A stretch of 64,000 bases of DNA from the NCBI GenBank assembly GCA_016748015.1, contig JAAOMT010000400.1, positions 248,001 through 312,000 on the forward strand, in the 5' to 3' direction. Positions 12,964 through 26,282 of the stretch are shown piece after piece. Under the pieces are notes generated by a model, which was given only the letters and a program-made list of their open reading frames with translations, did no database searches and was not told the origin of the DNA. The position numbers were made by a program, and so were the translations under genes. Source of the DNA: Geosiphon pyriformis (taxonomy: Eukaryota > Glomeromycota > Glomeromycetes > Archaeosporales > Geosiphonaceae). The stretch's first letter is position 1; the number at the start of each line of letters is the position of its first letter.

Positions 12964-13343
12964 TGTTATTAGCTAAAATTTAAAATATTATTTAACATGA
13001 AATTATTTTTATAATTTCTATAATTAATTAGTATATATTATTATTTCAATTTATTATTTATTATCTTTATTAAATTATCCAAATTATTATTTAATTAATA
13101 ATCTGATTTGTACAAAACACAAATAAAACTTACTTTAAAAAACATAAAAATTTTTAACTATTTTTATTGTAAAATTAATTATTTTTTATTAATATTTTAA
13201 AATTAATTAGTTATAATGCATATTATCTTAATTTACACATTTTCTATGGAATAATTAATTTTTTTCAACCTATTTTACATAATCTAATTAAGTGATTTGC
13301 AAATAATATGCAGATATACATATATATATATAACAATATTCTA

Positions 13344-14035
13344 TTTGGCTAAAATTTGTTTTATAATATTTGTTGGATATAAGCATGTGCTAATGTTATA
13401 TTAATGCTTATTTTTTATTTAAAGATATTATAACTTGTTTATTTAATAACAAAAACATATATGCTGTATATATACACATATATATTGCCAAAAATACTGT
13501 TAATATTAATGATATTCCAAGTGACAAGTAATTACTGTTTGGTTAAAATTTGTTCTATAGTATTTGGTAAATATAAGCATGTACTAATATTATATTAAAC
13601 CTATTTTTTATTTAAAAATACTATAATTTGTTTATCTAATAGCAAAAACATATATATATATACATATAACCAAAGATACTACTAATACTAGTAATATTCT
13701 AAGTAGTAAATAATTGTTTGGTTGAAATTTGTTATATTGTATTAACCAGATATAAATACATGCTAATATTATATTAATGTTTACTTTCTATTCAAAAATA
13801 CTATAACTTGTTTATTTAATAACAAGAACACATATATACACATATATACACATACATACAACCAAAAATGCTATTAATACTAGTAATATTTCAAATAATA
13901 AATAATTGTTATTTGGCTAAAATTTGTTATATTGTGTTGATCAGATATAAGTACATGTTAATCTTATATTAATGCCTACTTTCTATTCAAAAATACTACA
14001 ACTTGTTTATCTAACAAAGCAAAAACATATTTGTA
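13344..14035. repeat. Tandem array, about four units of roughly 190 bp
   Basis: Each unit starts TTTGGNTNAAATTTGTT (13344, 13538, 13717, 13912; spacing 194, 179, 195). It continues through a conserved 'ATATAAGNACATG' block, a 'CTATAACTTGTTTAT' block and an ACATATATA microsatellite of varying length. Units differ by point changes and by the length of the TA/CA run. Confidence 0.8.
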
Positions 14036-16130
14036 AAATTTATACTTTTTAACAATTTTGAATATATTAGATCTATTATAGCCAAGACTATATTCAAAAA
14101 TATAATAAAAAGCTTTTTATAAATAGACTTAAACATGCTTAATGAGAATATTATCCAAAATTTTTGGAACTTTTTTTTCTAATAAGACAAATTTGTAATT
14201 ATAGCTTGCTTAAGCTTTCTATTTTGTCTTTTCCCAAATCTGCTTAATAAAATTACATTTACAATTAAACTTGGAATACAACAAAAACTTATGCCTGCCA
14301 ATTGTTTTTACAGCTTATTGCAATTGTATTTTCTTAACCAAAAAGTCTGGTTGATTTGCAATATAATGCCAAACACAGCATACAGAAAAAAAATTGACTT
14401 TAGATAAAATAAGTGGTGTTTTAGCTTTATTATAATCATAATTGTTATCTGAATTCTTATCTTTTTTGAATTGTTTCTTTGTACAAATAAGATGCAGATC
14501 ACTGATCCACAAATTTCGTTTTTGTAGAATGTAATGCAATTTTTTTGGCTTACTATTTTTATCTTGCATATTTTGGTTAATTTTCATTTTATTTTAAATA
14601 AATCATATTGTATAGTACTTTTATTGTTTGCCTTTTTCTTTAAGATTCAATTTTGTTGAAATCAAAGTGTTACTTGCATAAACATTATAATTAGATAATT
14701 AATCAAAACAAAATATTTTTTTATAGTTGGAATAAAAATATTCAAAAAAGAGAATTACTTTCTGTACTAACTAGTTAACTATATTGTTACTCTTTTACCA
14801 ACTATTTTAGAATGTTCTTGGCTTAATAATAATTCTGGCTTTTATTGAAAGATTCAGTTTTTTGCTATTGTTATTACTAATACACAATGTTTTATAATAT
14901 AAACACATAAAATCAAAAATCATTAAGACTTGACTCTCATTTTTTTTCTTAATATGTGTTTTTTTTATAAGTCATACACTAAATTGGTTGTCAAAAACAT
15001 AAAAATATGTCTTATTATAAGTGACTAAAATATGTTCTATAAAGTCAATAAGCAGATTTAAAATTGGTAGTATTATTAATTTTTTATTTTTTGGTTTAAA
15101 TGACTTTATATAATAAGCACATTGCATCATTTTTGTTGTAAATATTTGGTAATATGCTACAATATTCTCTTATTTGTGTCCATTATAATAAATCTTTTGC
15201 CTATTTTTGTAAAATATATAATTCTATTTTCGCATATATCAAATTATAGTAAATTTTAAAACATAATAATTATTAATATTAAAGTATTATAGAATAATCT
15301 TGTCATAAAGAAAGACTTATAACAATAATACTTTTCAGTCTTTAAATTTTGTATTGTAAAATCATATTAAGCATGTTTTTTTAATGTTTTTATTTATAAA
15401 CAATAAAGTATGCTTAATATGCTTGTCTTGAAATCTTGGAAGAAGTTGGCTATAAAGAAAAAAATAGTCTGTTTATTTGTATAAATAATAAGTAGCCTAT
15501 TCATTTCTCTGATTTTTTTTGCTTTCTAAAAACAGAAAGTACAGTATAACTGCTACTCTTAACTTTGTTTTTTCCATTTAATATATCTGTAAAATATAAA
15601 ATTAAGTATTATATACAAAAATAATTAAAAGTACTTAAAAATAAAGCTTGACATTTTTGTTTATTATGTAAAATACTAAGTTTTTCTTGCAAAAAACAAA
15701 GCTTTTTTTCATATTGTAGTCAGCTTTATCTTTTTTTTTCATAATTGTTATTTGATTTTGGTTTTTTGTTTTAATAAAAGATTATAGGAGCAAAAAAAGT
15801 AGTAATTAACTTATATGTTTTTGCAATTTGCATATGCTCTTTTTTTATTCTTTTTTTGCACTTTAGACTGCTTTGAAATTTGTTTGTGTATGCTTTTTTT
15901 AGATAATATTCAGCTAAATCTTTTTATTTCAAGAGTTTTTGTTTATTTTCATAAATCAAAAAATCAAATTCTGTATTTGAAATTATATTTTTACTTTTAT
16001 TTAGTTGTTTATTTTCACAATGTGATAATTGTAATGTTGTTTTTACTTTTAATTTTTTCTGTCTTTTTTTCATATTTTGAGCTTTTTTATTTTTAATTAA
16101 ATAAATAAAAATAGTTAACACATAAATATA
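14000..16130 (-). mobile_element. Decayed DDE-type DNA transposon
   Basis: The minus strand reads, with stops, as a transposase. 14587-14315 is an open 90-codon stretch ending NQPDFLVKKIQLQ. Just downstream (about 14280-14220) comes KFNCKCNFIKQIW, resembling the HCELNxIExxW end motif of Tc1/IS630-like fungal DDE transposases, with the catalytic-region Glu read as Lys. An N-terminal Lys-rich remnant lies at 16121-15924. It sits inside the split LTR. Terminal inverted repeats were not resolved, so family and ends are inference. Confidence 0.4.
14315..14587 (-). pseudogene. DDE transposase fragment
   Basis: 90-codon open stretch on the minus strand. It contains LHYILQKRNLW, then a Lys/Asp-rich run, then VCCVWHYIANQPDF, in the order expected upstream of the final catalytic segment of fungal DDE transposases. 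Frequent stops before and after show it is dead. Confidence 0.4.
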
Positions 16131-18231
16131 AAATTATATAAAAAAAAATATTAATATATGCATACAAATAAGACATTTTGTATTTAGAAAGTTATTGATA
16201 TTAAAAAAAGATGAAATTATTGTATTACTTAAAGTATGTATAGTATACATTTATATTTTCGACCAATTATACAAGATAATATAAACATGACTTTTTTATA
16301 TAATTTGTAGTAAGAGGTTTAATTTGTTTATTAGCTATATAAAAAAAAGTAATTTTAAAATACTATAATTTTATCAATATTTGTTCAATTGTTAAAAAGA
16401 AAAACAAGTTTTAATCCTTAAAAGCAGCTTAAAAAGACTTGTTTGATAGTTTTTGTTTCCTTATATTATATAAAATACCTTAGTATTTTGAATTCAAATC
16501 TTAAAATATGTAATTTAAGATAATATTTATCATACTAATTTCAATAACTGTTAACAACTTCCAAATCTAAATTCGAAATAAGTTTTTTAACTTATTTTAT
16601 TTTTATTTTTTTTTAGTTTATTTTTTTTTATTTTTTTTATATTATTGAGTAATTTATAATTAAAATTTTTTGTAGAAGAGTTGACTTTTATAGCAAAGTA
16701 ACTATACATATTTTGAAAAGCTTACAAACAAAAATTTTTTGTAAAAAAGTCAATTTTTATCACAAAATAACTATATAAATAATTAACATAAAATTGGTTA
16801 TTTTATTATAAGTTTAATAGTATATATAATTCAAAATATAAAAAAATACTTTGAAAGAGAAATTAACTTATTAGAAGTTTACCAACTTTTATTAACAACA
16901 GAATTACCAGCAAAACAATATTAACAACATTCAAAAAAGAGTAAAAAAATCTTTAATAACATTTAGTGCTCTTTTAAAAATAACACAATAACAATTAAAT
17001 TAAAGTAAAAATTAGATTAAACATAACAACTCTAAAATACTATTAATTAATTTGCACTTATTGCAAACAATAATTTAAAATCTGAGACAAAATTACAGCT
17101 TTTAAAAAAACACTTTTTTAATATATTAAAAAATTAATTAATAATTATTTTTTTAAAAATTACAATATTACAAAAGTTAAGTAAAATTTTCTTGAAAACT
17201 TAATTTATTATTCAAACAAAGATTTAGAAAATATTAGTGCTGATGCTTATGCTATTTATTTTAAAAAACTTGATTACAATATTATTTAGTTTTGTAAAAA
17301 AAAAATCTTGTTAATTCACAATTTATTCTTAAACTTAAGTCTGAATTTAAAAATAATAGCAAAGACAAAAAAAATATATAACCAGTTTATACAACTTTCA
17401 ACACACCAAAAACAATCTTTCAATACTTATAAACACTTAAACAAAGAACTAATTCTAAACTAATATTTTTAATTACATCTTTTTCAGTTTTACTTGCTTA
17501 AACATAAATACTTAATTTACTTTTTAATTGATTTTTAAGACCAGAAGACTTTATTAAAAGTCTAATTCAACAGTCAGAATTAATTTATATTAGCATTAAT
17601 TTTTTTGATTTTTTAGCAGAAAACCAAAGTAAATATTTAGAAACATTAGCCAATAAAAAAAACATTTCTGAACTTATTGAAAAAAAGAAAAAAGAAAATA
17701 AAGAAACAAAAACCACTAATTATAAAAAAAACAAAAAAATAGCAACTATTTATATTGTAAAATTTCTAATTTTTCTGGAAAAAACACTAAAATTAGCTCT
17801 TAAAAATGACTTAACCAAGTTATTAAAGCAGAAAATATTAATAGATAGATTACAAAAAAATGCTATAAGCAATTTTTTATTTACTCAAAAGAATTATAAG
17901 CAAATGATTTGAAAACTTGGCCATCTTTTTTGCAAATTAACAAGTTTTTAAAACTGCTTTTCTTAGATAATTTACAAACAACAACATTTTAATTATTTTC
18001 CAAAATCATTTTCGAAATATTAAGTAGAAATCATTTAAATCTGTTATAATTTATATTAGAAAGTTCAACAAACTTAGAAAAATCTGCCAGCTAGAAACAA
18101 ATGCTTAGTATTCTAATATCTAAGTTTTAAATTAATTTATTGTTGGTTTAAAAAATAAATTAATCAAGAAAGTTTACTTATATGCTTTTACAGATTTAAT
18201 TACTGTTATTTAATATGCTAAAAACTATAAA

Positions 18232-18429
18232 ATGGCTATAAAAAAAGCAAACCACACCAAATTTGTCAATTTGGCAATTAAAAAAACCAGCTTAACTACT
18301 GAAAAAAAATTAATCAATTTACAAAAAAGATTGAAACATATTTTGCTAATTAACTACAAAAATACTAATTATTATAGCAAAAAAACCAAAAAAACTTTTT
18401 ATTATTTAACAATTAATCTTAACAATTAA
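18232..18429 (+). pseudogene. gag C-terminal fragment
   Basis: Open stretch of 65 codons rich in Lys and Asn. Its text KKANHTKFVNLAIKKTS matches the linker before the zinc knuckle in gag of the minus-strand module (EANYTQAINLTINRT, about 22160). It sits 3 bp before the knuckle and has no start of its own. Confidence 0.5.
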
Positions 18430-18431
18430 AC

Positions 18432-18473
18432 TGCTATTATTGTAAAATTTTAGAACATTAGAAACATGATTGC
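18432..18473 (+). pseudogene. gag CCHC zinc knuckle, interrupted by TAG
   Basis: Fourteen codons read CYYCKILEH, stop, KHDC: C-x2-C-x4-H-x4-C spacing is perfect. A TAG at 18459-18461 stands right after the His, where Trp is common in these knuckles. Confidence 0.75.
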
Positions 18474-21090
18474 AGAAAAATACAATAAGATTAACAATAA
18501 TAAAATAATTTTTTCCAACAACAATAATTATATTTTTTATTAGTATTTACTTATTATTTACCAAGATTTTAGTTTACTTATTATCAGTTTGTTTTACAAC
18601 AACTACTACAATATTATCAATTATTTCTAATTAGAATTATTAATTACTAGCCAAAAAATTGGTTTAATCTAACCAATTTACACTATAAAATTATTTTTAG
18701 TTAAACAACAATAAATTTAATTCTAAAAATTAATTGGTATTTTGTAATAATAATTAACAGCCACACAGATATTTTTATACTTAACCAAATTATTTTATAA
18801 TGCCAAAAAACCAAAATTTTTATCATATTGTATTTTTAAAAAGTAAAACTACAGTATAATAGCAAAAATTTTTTCTTAACTATATTACAATTTCATTAGC
18901 AAAAATTGCCAAAAATGCTAATATTTCAGACATATTTTTATTTGAATTTAATACAAATAAATTATTATTTCTACTTAACAATATAGCAGTTTTCAAATAA
19001 AAAGCCATTATAACAATATATATTAAAACTAAAGTTAAAAAAAAATTTATTTAATTAATTTTAAATAATAAATTAGCCAAAAATATTATTACTTATTAGT
19101 TAATACAACAACTTAAAAAAATGTTAACAAATTTGTTTAAACAATAATTATAATTGCCAATAATATGAAAAAAACACTTATATAAAAAATTGACAACTTT
19201 TTCTTTATAATTAAAGTTCTTATTATAAATATACTTCAATACTAAGCTTTTGTTAAAAATAATTGGCTTCTTAAAACTAATGTTAACTTAAATTAAAAAA
19301 TATAAAAACTAAAATTTTTTTATTATGAACAGCATATTAAAGTACTTATTATTTATAATATTATTAACAAATAATTCAAAAAAGTTCTAGTTTTTGAATT
19401 TAAAAAAAAAATCCCTCAATTACCAATACTTATATAGTCTTTAATTTTTAGTCTAATTAAACTAAAAAGACAAAACAACTTTTTAAGACTTTAGAACCAC
19501 AATTTACATTATTATAGTTTAAAAAATTTAGTTAACTAGTTATATTAACATCAATAAATAAACCAGTTAACAGTTAATATGTTCTATACTTAAAACAAAA
19601 ATCATAAAGACAATCATTTTATATTCTATTCAAATATAAAAATTATAACAAAAAGCTTTTATTTATAAAAGTTTGCATATTATCAAAAGAAAAATACTAA
19701 ACTTGTACTTATTACTATTGTAAAGCTTGCCATTAAAAATAATTTAAAAATAGAACAACATATTTTGTTTTATATATAAAAAATTACTGTCTAAAAAATA
19801 CAATTGGATTAATATTGTAATAAGAAAAAAAGTATGTGATCAAATTTGTCAAAATGCTTTTATTATTTTGGAAAAAGTAAAACATAAAATACTTTTACTG
19901 TAATATATAACAGTACTTTAAACAAACTGTATTATTATCCATATAATGCCAAAATAATCTATAAATTCACAATAGTTTTAATTAATAGAAAATCTTAGAA
20001 AAATGTTTGCCAAATGAAAGAGACAAAATATATTAAATATACTATAGAATTAGCCAAATTTAATTATAAAGATAAAATAAATTTTTATTACTTGACTTTT
20101 AATTGTATATATTTTTAAAAAAAAACCCAAATTTAATGACTGAAATAAATAAACATTTAGCTTTGCAAAAAATACATTATGTTTTGTAATAACATATAAT
20201 ATTGAATATTATATTCTCAGTATACTATTATTTATTAAAAATAATTAAGAAAAAATTGAATTTGGAAAAAGTAAAAAAAAGTCTGACTATTTTGATTTAT
20301 TTTACCAAAAACCAATTTACTTTATTACTTAAATATTTTAATAACAATGAGCAAAAAATTAAACCAAAAAAAACACATAAAATTAATATAAGATATTATT
20401 TTTAATATTTAGACAAAAATATTTTTATCTTAAAACCAAAATTACTTACAAAAATCAATCTTAAAATTGTTTTTGAAATTTTACCAAGAACAATAATATA
20501 AATTGCTTTCCAATTATTATTAACAAGCAAAAAAATCAATGTTAAAAAAGAAATTATTAATATAAGATATACTAAAAACATTAAAATAATGCTCTAAAAT
20601 AAAACCAAAAAACCATTTACAATTGAACATACTAAAAAAATTGCCCAAGCTATTTATTTATTTTTAATCAACATTTTAGATTTGCAATTAATTAAAAATT
20701 AAGAAGCATAAAGAATAACTTTTTTTCACAATCAACATAAATTAATTTCGAAAGTCAATATAATTAATTTTATTGATTTAAGATTAAGTAAATTGATGAT
20801 AATTTTTGGAGTTCTTTATCAACTTTTTTTTTATTTTTTTCTTTTCAAATAGAAGATAGTAGTAGTTTTGTCCTAAAATTATCAATTTAAGAAACTTGAT
20901 AGGTTTCCAAAATTGGCTAAAAAGTAGGTTCTTTGAATTTAATTAGAGATTGTTCTGAAGCTATTGCTTTAAAGTATCTATACATAACAGATATTTTAGT
21001 ATATTGTTCATTAAAAATAATCTGAAATTTTTGTGTATTTCAGTTAAGTATAGTATAAACTTTAATTAACTAATTGTTTTTTATAAGAGC

Positions 21091-21456
21091 TTAATATTGA
21101 ATGGCTTCTATAATAAGTACTTTAGTTAAGATACTGATTTTATAGATTTTAAAGAGAAAGTTATTGATCTCTTTTATTAGTGTTTTGGTATTTCTATCTA
21201 TGATAATTATTTTAGCAGTGACTGTACAATTTACTTGGTAATCTAATTGTTTTATAAGTTGTTTTATGATTATGTTGTTTGCAGATTTACTGTTGAGTAT
21301 TAATTTAATATTTATTTGTCTTATTTTGGCATAAGTATATATTGTTATAATTGGTTTATTTTGATTAATAACAGCTCTACTAAAAAAATCAGCCATGTTC
21401 AAACTATTAATATCACATAGAAATATAACAACCAGAGTATTATCTTTAGTAATCAT
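21091..21456 (-). pseudogene. Retropepsin-like aspartic protease, inactivated
   Basis: 121-codon open stretch on the minus strand. The core reads IKLILNSKSANNIIIKQL, matching retropepsins whose catalytic core is LDSGSAxxII. The catalytic Asp is Asn and the Gly of DSG is Lys. A second typical block, KVLIIEAIQY, follows near the end. Both losses fit G-to-A transitions (GAT to AAT, GGA/GGG to AAA/AAG). Confidence 0.65.
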
Positions 21457-21927
21457 GACAGAAAAAATTATTTTAGAGATTTAATTGGTGTTCTAAGAAA
21501 GAAAATTGGTGATTGCAATTATATTTTTCTCTTTTAAAGATATAGTATTACCAAAATTTGGAGTTTTTATAAGACCAAAATATAAGACCTGGTTTGGGTA
21601 TTTTGTTTATGCTGATTAAAATAGTATATTGTTATGATGTACTGGTTTGAATGTTTCATTAATAGGTTGTATCTAATTTTTATTGGTGGTTTGTTATTCT
21701 TAATTATAATTAATGGCTCGAAATTTGAAGTTATTATACATTGAAATCTAGTATTGAGATATTATTTGTATTATTATTTGTGAAGACTAATAGTAAATTG
21801 AGAATAGTTGAGGTAAATACTATAGTTGTAAGTATTATAACAAAAAATATTGAAATCTCATGGCTTGAAAATATTTTAATTGTGGTTAATATTGACTTTT
21901 TTAGTTTTGATCAGCTAATTTTTTTCT

Positions 21928-21969
21928 GCAATTTTTTGTAATATGTTCAAATTTTTGACAATAATAATA
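21928..21969 (-). pseudogene. gag CCHC knuckle with first Cys lost
   Basis: Minus strand reads YYYCQKFEHITKNC: the C-x4-H-x4-C part is intact, but the first Cys position is Tyr, a single G-to-A change from TGT to TAT. Confidence 0.65.
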
Positions 21970-23639
21970 ATTATAAAAATCTGATTTTTAGAATTTTTGT
22001 TGTTGTTGTTAATTTTGCTGTTGTTGATGATTGTTGGAATTGTTTTTATGTTGTAATAATTAATAAGTTTCAAAGTTTTTTGCTAAAAATTTCTCAAATT
22101 TCTGATTTAATTTCTTACTTAATTGAGTAAGTTTGGCATTAATATTTAATGTTCTATTTATGGTTAAATTAATGGCTTGGGTATAATTGGCTTCTTGTTC
22201 TACTGATTCAAAGTTACAAGCAAGTATTATGGCTTTTTGTAAAGTATTGGAGTAACAAAATCTAACAAACTAAAAAATACTACTTCTTAATTTTTTAATA
22301 AATTAATTAAGAGTTTGTCTTAGTATATAATAGTCTTTTTTAATTGCCTAAATTTGGCAAAAAGTTTAATTAAATTATCTAAGATAAGTGGTTATTGCTT
22401 TATAATCTTTTTGTTTTATTACATTAAACTAAATTTATAGCTTAATAAGCATATTGGAATTACAAAAATATTGTAGAAAAACAAGTTTGAAAATAGCAAA
22501 GTCAATTGGTTTCTCCTTAAAATTTTAATATCATGAGTTTACAGTTTCTGTTAAAAAAAATAATAGAGCTTGAATTGTTTTGGTCTTATCTTAATTATTG
22601 GCTTTAATTGCTTTTTTGGCTTTTACAATCTACATATATGTGTTTTTTTTTACTAGAGAAATTTTTCAGTCTGGTAATATCTCTGTAAGCCATAATCTGA
22701 GTAATAAAGATTGGTTTAATTGTTAACAAAGAGAATATTAACAAAGATAGATTTGGTTGCTTTGTTGAGTTTGCAATAAGTTGTTTCTTTTTATTAGTAT
22801 GTTTAATATATTATAAAATAGTTGTTTTGCTTAAGAGTATAATGGTTGATTTGTTTAGAGATAATATTAATAATTATGTTCAAAAAAAAGTGCTTTTGCT
22901 GAATTTACTGGCTGTTAAGATAAAATTTTCAAACAATAATTTGTATTTTTTCAGAAATTTGGTTCAGAAATTTTGGTTATAGTCTTAAGAATACAAGATT
23001 TTAGAAGTTCTTGGAGTTTTTAATTGTGTTTTAGTGAATTGATTGAGTAGAATTTTATTTTTGAATGTTTAATAATATAAAAGAGTAGTTAATAAAAAAA
23101 GTTTTGATTTTTTGTAAATTGTATATTAAGTTCTTTTTTGTATGACTGGTATATTCTTGTTTTCAAACTCGAATTCTATAAAGTTAGGTTTTATTGGTTG
23201 TCTTTTTTTTACTTGAAAGTATTGTTTGGTTATGTATTTTTCAATTTCTTGATCAATTATAAAAAAAGTCTTGGCTATTGTCTGAATAATAGTTAAAGTT
23301 AAATATATTAATAATTTTAGATAAATTTGTTTTCCAAGTTTTTCTGTGTTTGTTGTTTGGCTTAATAAGTAGTTAATCTTAATATATACATAATAACAAA
23401 AATTACTCTTTACAATAATAGTTTCTATTGGTATTTTTAAGTCTTTTCTAAAATGTTAAAATAATACTTTTTCATATAGTAAATAATCTTTTCTTATAGT
23501 TTTAATAGTTGTTATTTTGGTGAATTTCTGGGATGCTCTGTCTTTATAGATTTTATAGTCTTACAAAAAGCACTAAATATTACAAATAAACTTGGCAGAG
23601 TATTGTAGTAACATTTAGTACTCTAAATTTAGATAAAAA

Positions 23640-24530
23640 AAACCTAAAGATTTTTATTTTAAATACTTAAAATGAGTTATTGATATTAATTTCTAAAAGT
23701 TTTTACTAATTTTACCTATAAAGTTCTTTGGTTATAAGACAAAAAAATGTTTTGGCTAATTGTGACTTAAGTATGTAAGCTATTTTCTCTGAGATAGTCA
23801 AGTACAGTTGCAGTATCTTTTTACTTTTTTGGTAAGCTAATATAATAACATTAATATCTAATCCTAAAAAAAGCTTTTTTTTTTACCAGGCTATTATAAA
23901 GTCTATTTTCAGACAGTTAATTTTACAATATTATTACTCTATAAAAGAAAAAAATAAAATAAAAAATAAGAGAAAAATAAAAAATAAAAAAATAAATAAA
24001 ATAAATAAAAAGAAATTAATTTTGTCAATTATTATAATCAAGAATAATTAGTTTAAGTTATTATTGTTTAAGATGATTTTATGTTGGGAGCATCTGAATA
24101 AAAACAAACATAAATTTATGTTAAATATAAAATTCATGAATTATGTATAAATAAGTTTGAGTTTTAAATATTTTTTTTATTTGAAGTAATATAAATATAT
24201 AGATAAAATAAATTTAACAGATATAAATAAAAAAATATATTTTTCTATCTGTCTGTCTTTTTTTTTTTGCTAAAATTATTTGTTTTTATACATATTTTTA
24301 GTTTTACAAAATTGCTTTTGATTACTTGTTATTACTAACTATTGCTCACTATTTCTGTTGTTGTTTTGTTTTTTTACACTATAACTAATTATTCTATATT
24401 ATGACTAGTTATTTTATATTATTGTGTATTATTTCATATTATCTTAAGTTATAATATATTATTTTGTGTTATTTTGTATTATTATATTTTCCTAAGTTAT
24501 TATGTTTTTAATCACATTTTTTTTAATATT
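23640..24530. repeat. Dispersed repeat B, copy 1
   Basis: Shares a series of blocks in the same order with 54955-55810: TTATAAGACA, AAAAAAAGCTTTCTTTT-like run, CTATTATAAAGTCTATTTT, GACAGTTAATTTT, TCAATTATTATAATCAAG, then a TTATTTTATATTATT-type run. It lies upstream of the minus gag module, so it may be that element's LTR. Confidence 0.5.
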
Positions 24531-26280
24531 TTTTAGATTAGTTTTTTTATTTAGGTAACAATACTAAAAAAGTGGTTTAATAACAATATTTAACCATAAT
24601 AAATTTTTTATTATATCTGATAATCAGTTTACAAGTTCATAATTAAGCAAAGTTTTTGCTTTCTTAAGCTATTTATTATTAACAATAAAAGTGTGTTTTT
24701 TTGCTTTAGAAACTTTTATATTAGTTTTAATGCTGATGTTATTAATACAAACAGGAATAGTTTTGGCTATACTAAGATTTTTTTTTTGTTACTATGTATA
24801 TTAGTCATAAGTTGAGTTAAAAATTTATTAATTTTTCTTCTAATTGTTTTAAAAAAGTGTTTAACAATAATATTAACAAATAATTTACTGTCTAAGATCA
24901 AATTAATAAAGTAACCAGCCATTTGGATTTTACAAATCAAAAAAATAATATTGCTATTATTAGTAAGTCCAGCTTAACAAGGGTGTTTATTGATTTTTGG
25001 TGTTTTTTTTTTAAAATTAAAGATTTGTGAAGATTTTTTTTGAACTGTAATTATTAACTGGCCAAAGATAATATATATTAAGATTTCTATAAGATCTTTA
25101 ACAATAAAATAAGAACCAAATTTTATACTATTTTTAAGAGTTTCAACTTTAAAAAATTCTTAAAAACTTTAGCTTTTAGTGGCTTATTATTATCAACAAT
25201 GAAAATTAAGATCTTGTTAAGATCTAAAACAAAATCAATTTTTTCTTTTTTCTTTTTTCTTGTAAATTTAGAAAGATTAATAGCCAATTCATTTATATCA
25301 TAATCATTATCAGTTAAGTTAAAAGTATAAAAAGAGTTTTTTTCTAGTTGGCTTGTACTTTTACTTTATGGAAATGCACTTACCAATTTAAAGACTGATA
25401 AATAGTAGCTTTAACTAAGAGATTTTTTCTAAAAAAATTAATATTAGTATGTTTAAGTCTTTAATTAGAAGCATTGTTATTGATGATTCTGTTGTTTTGA
25501 TTATTATTATTTCTAAAAGCTGGTAAAAATAAGAAAAAATTGTTGCAATTTCTTGAGAAATGTTCAGTTAATTTATAGTAATAACATATAAGTAGATTAT
25601 AATTTTGCTGTCTTTAATAAAAATGCTGTTAAGACTGATTAAAATAAAATTCAAATTTGGGTTTTTGAGATTTTTAAGTTTTTTTAACTGCTTGGGCTAA
25701 GAATTCTAATAATTAAACAAGATTAATTGTTTATTAAAATTTTGAGTTTAGATGACAAAAAAAATGCTATTTAAGAAGCAAAAGTCAGAATAAGAGCAAA
25801 AACAAAAACTAAAAATGTAAATCTTAAATGCATTCTTTAATTGTTTTCAATTTTTTGAGCAATTTCAATGGCCATATTTATTGTAAGATTATTTTTTAGA
25901 ACCAGAAAGGCCAAAAAGCATATAAGAGATTAATTCTTAATTCTTTTATAAAAGAATGTATTTTTTGCTCTTTTGTTTAATTTTTTTTAGAGTTTACTTA
26001 TTTGATAAGCTTTTTAATTGCTTTGATATATTTAGCTACAATTTTACCAAGACTTTAAATTCTTTTTTTAATTCCATATGCTATTTGAAAATTAAAATAA
26101 AAGTTCTAAATTTGGTTTCAAACCAAGTAATAAAAGAGATATTTTCTTTTTCAATATTTGTTAATATTTATTTAATAATTTTTTGGTAAACACTAGCATT
26201 AGTTTTCTGTAAAAACCAAGTGACAAGAGAGCCTAAAAGTAGAGTTTTAATGTTTGGTTTAGTTTAATTTAAGTTGTAAT
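24530..26280 (-). other. AT-rich region with a decayed minus-strand coding remnant
   Basis: From about 25370 to 25190 the minus strand stays open, reading NDYDINELAINLSKFTRK and EKIDFVLDLNKILIF. Further broken text continues to about 24600. The protein is not recognised; a transposon ORF1 is likely from context. The rest shows only AT-rich sequence with many stops. Confidence 0.3.
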
Positions 26281-26282
26281 TG

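Larger units (their letters stand above)
12964..16930 (+). repeat. LTR (family A) of a retrotransposon, split by a nested transposon
   Basis: 12964 begins TGTTATTAGCTAAAATTT and follows the reverse complement of the 52182-53138 LTR to about 13200. The other part resumes at about 16140 and ends near 16930, including the shared blocks around AAAGTCAA and ACATAAAATTGGTTATT (about 16780-16800). The middle (about 13200-16140) is foreign. Plus-strand gag follows at once, so this is probably the 5' LTR of the 16930-20800 element. All of it is heavily AT-shifted; the inner edges are approximate. Confidence 0.55.
16930..20800 (+). mobile_element. Decayed LTR-retrotransposon interior, gag and protease (plus)
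   Basis: Plus-strand interior directly behind the 16930 LTR end. Gag-like text with stops runs to about 18430, then a CCHC zinc knuckle at 18432-18473. A retropepsin remnant follows at about 18930-19110, with FLLNN, AIITIYI, LILNNKLAKNIIT replacing an expected LDSGSA core. No reverse transcriptase could be recognised; from about 19400 to 20800 reading is too broken to assign. Confidence 0.6.
21000..23900 (-). mobile_element. Decayed LTR-retrotransposon interior, gag and protease (minus)
   Basis: Minus-strand module facing the plus-strand one. Gag text from about 22500 to 21970 reads with few stops (YLR, QIQ-like leucine-rich stretch, EANYTQAINLTINRT, LNQKFEKFLAKN). A zinc knuckle follows at 21969-21928 and a retropepsin remnant at 21456-21091. 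Repeat B (23640-24530) lies just upstream and could be its LTR. Confidence 0.55.

Noticed and set aside
15815-16096. 93-aa Phe/Leu-rich ORF as a membrane protein
   Set aside because: It lies antisense to the transposase N-terminal remnant. Phe/Leu richness follows from T-rich sequence.
24240-24500. Short TTATTTTATATTATT-like repeats as a possible CRISPR array
   Set aside because: Spacing is irregular with no unique spacers, and the organism is a fungus. It is simple AT-rich drift at the edge of repeat B.
10430-26280. Region considered as mitochondrial DNA because of extreme AT content
   Set aside because: It holds nuclear-type retroelement remnants (gag, retropepsin, LINE ORF1) and no mitochondrial gene, and is continuous with nuclear genes.
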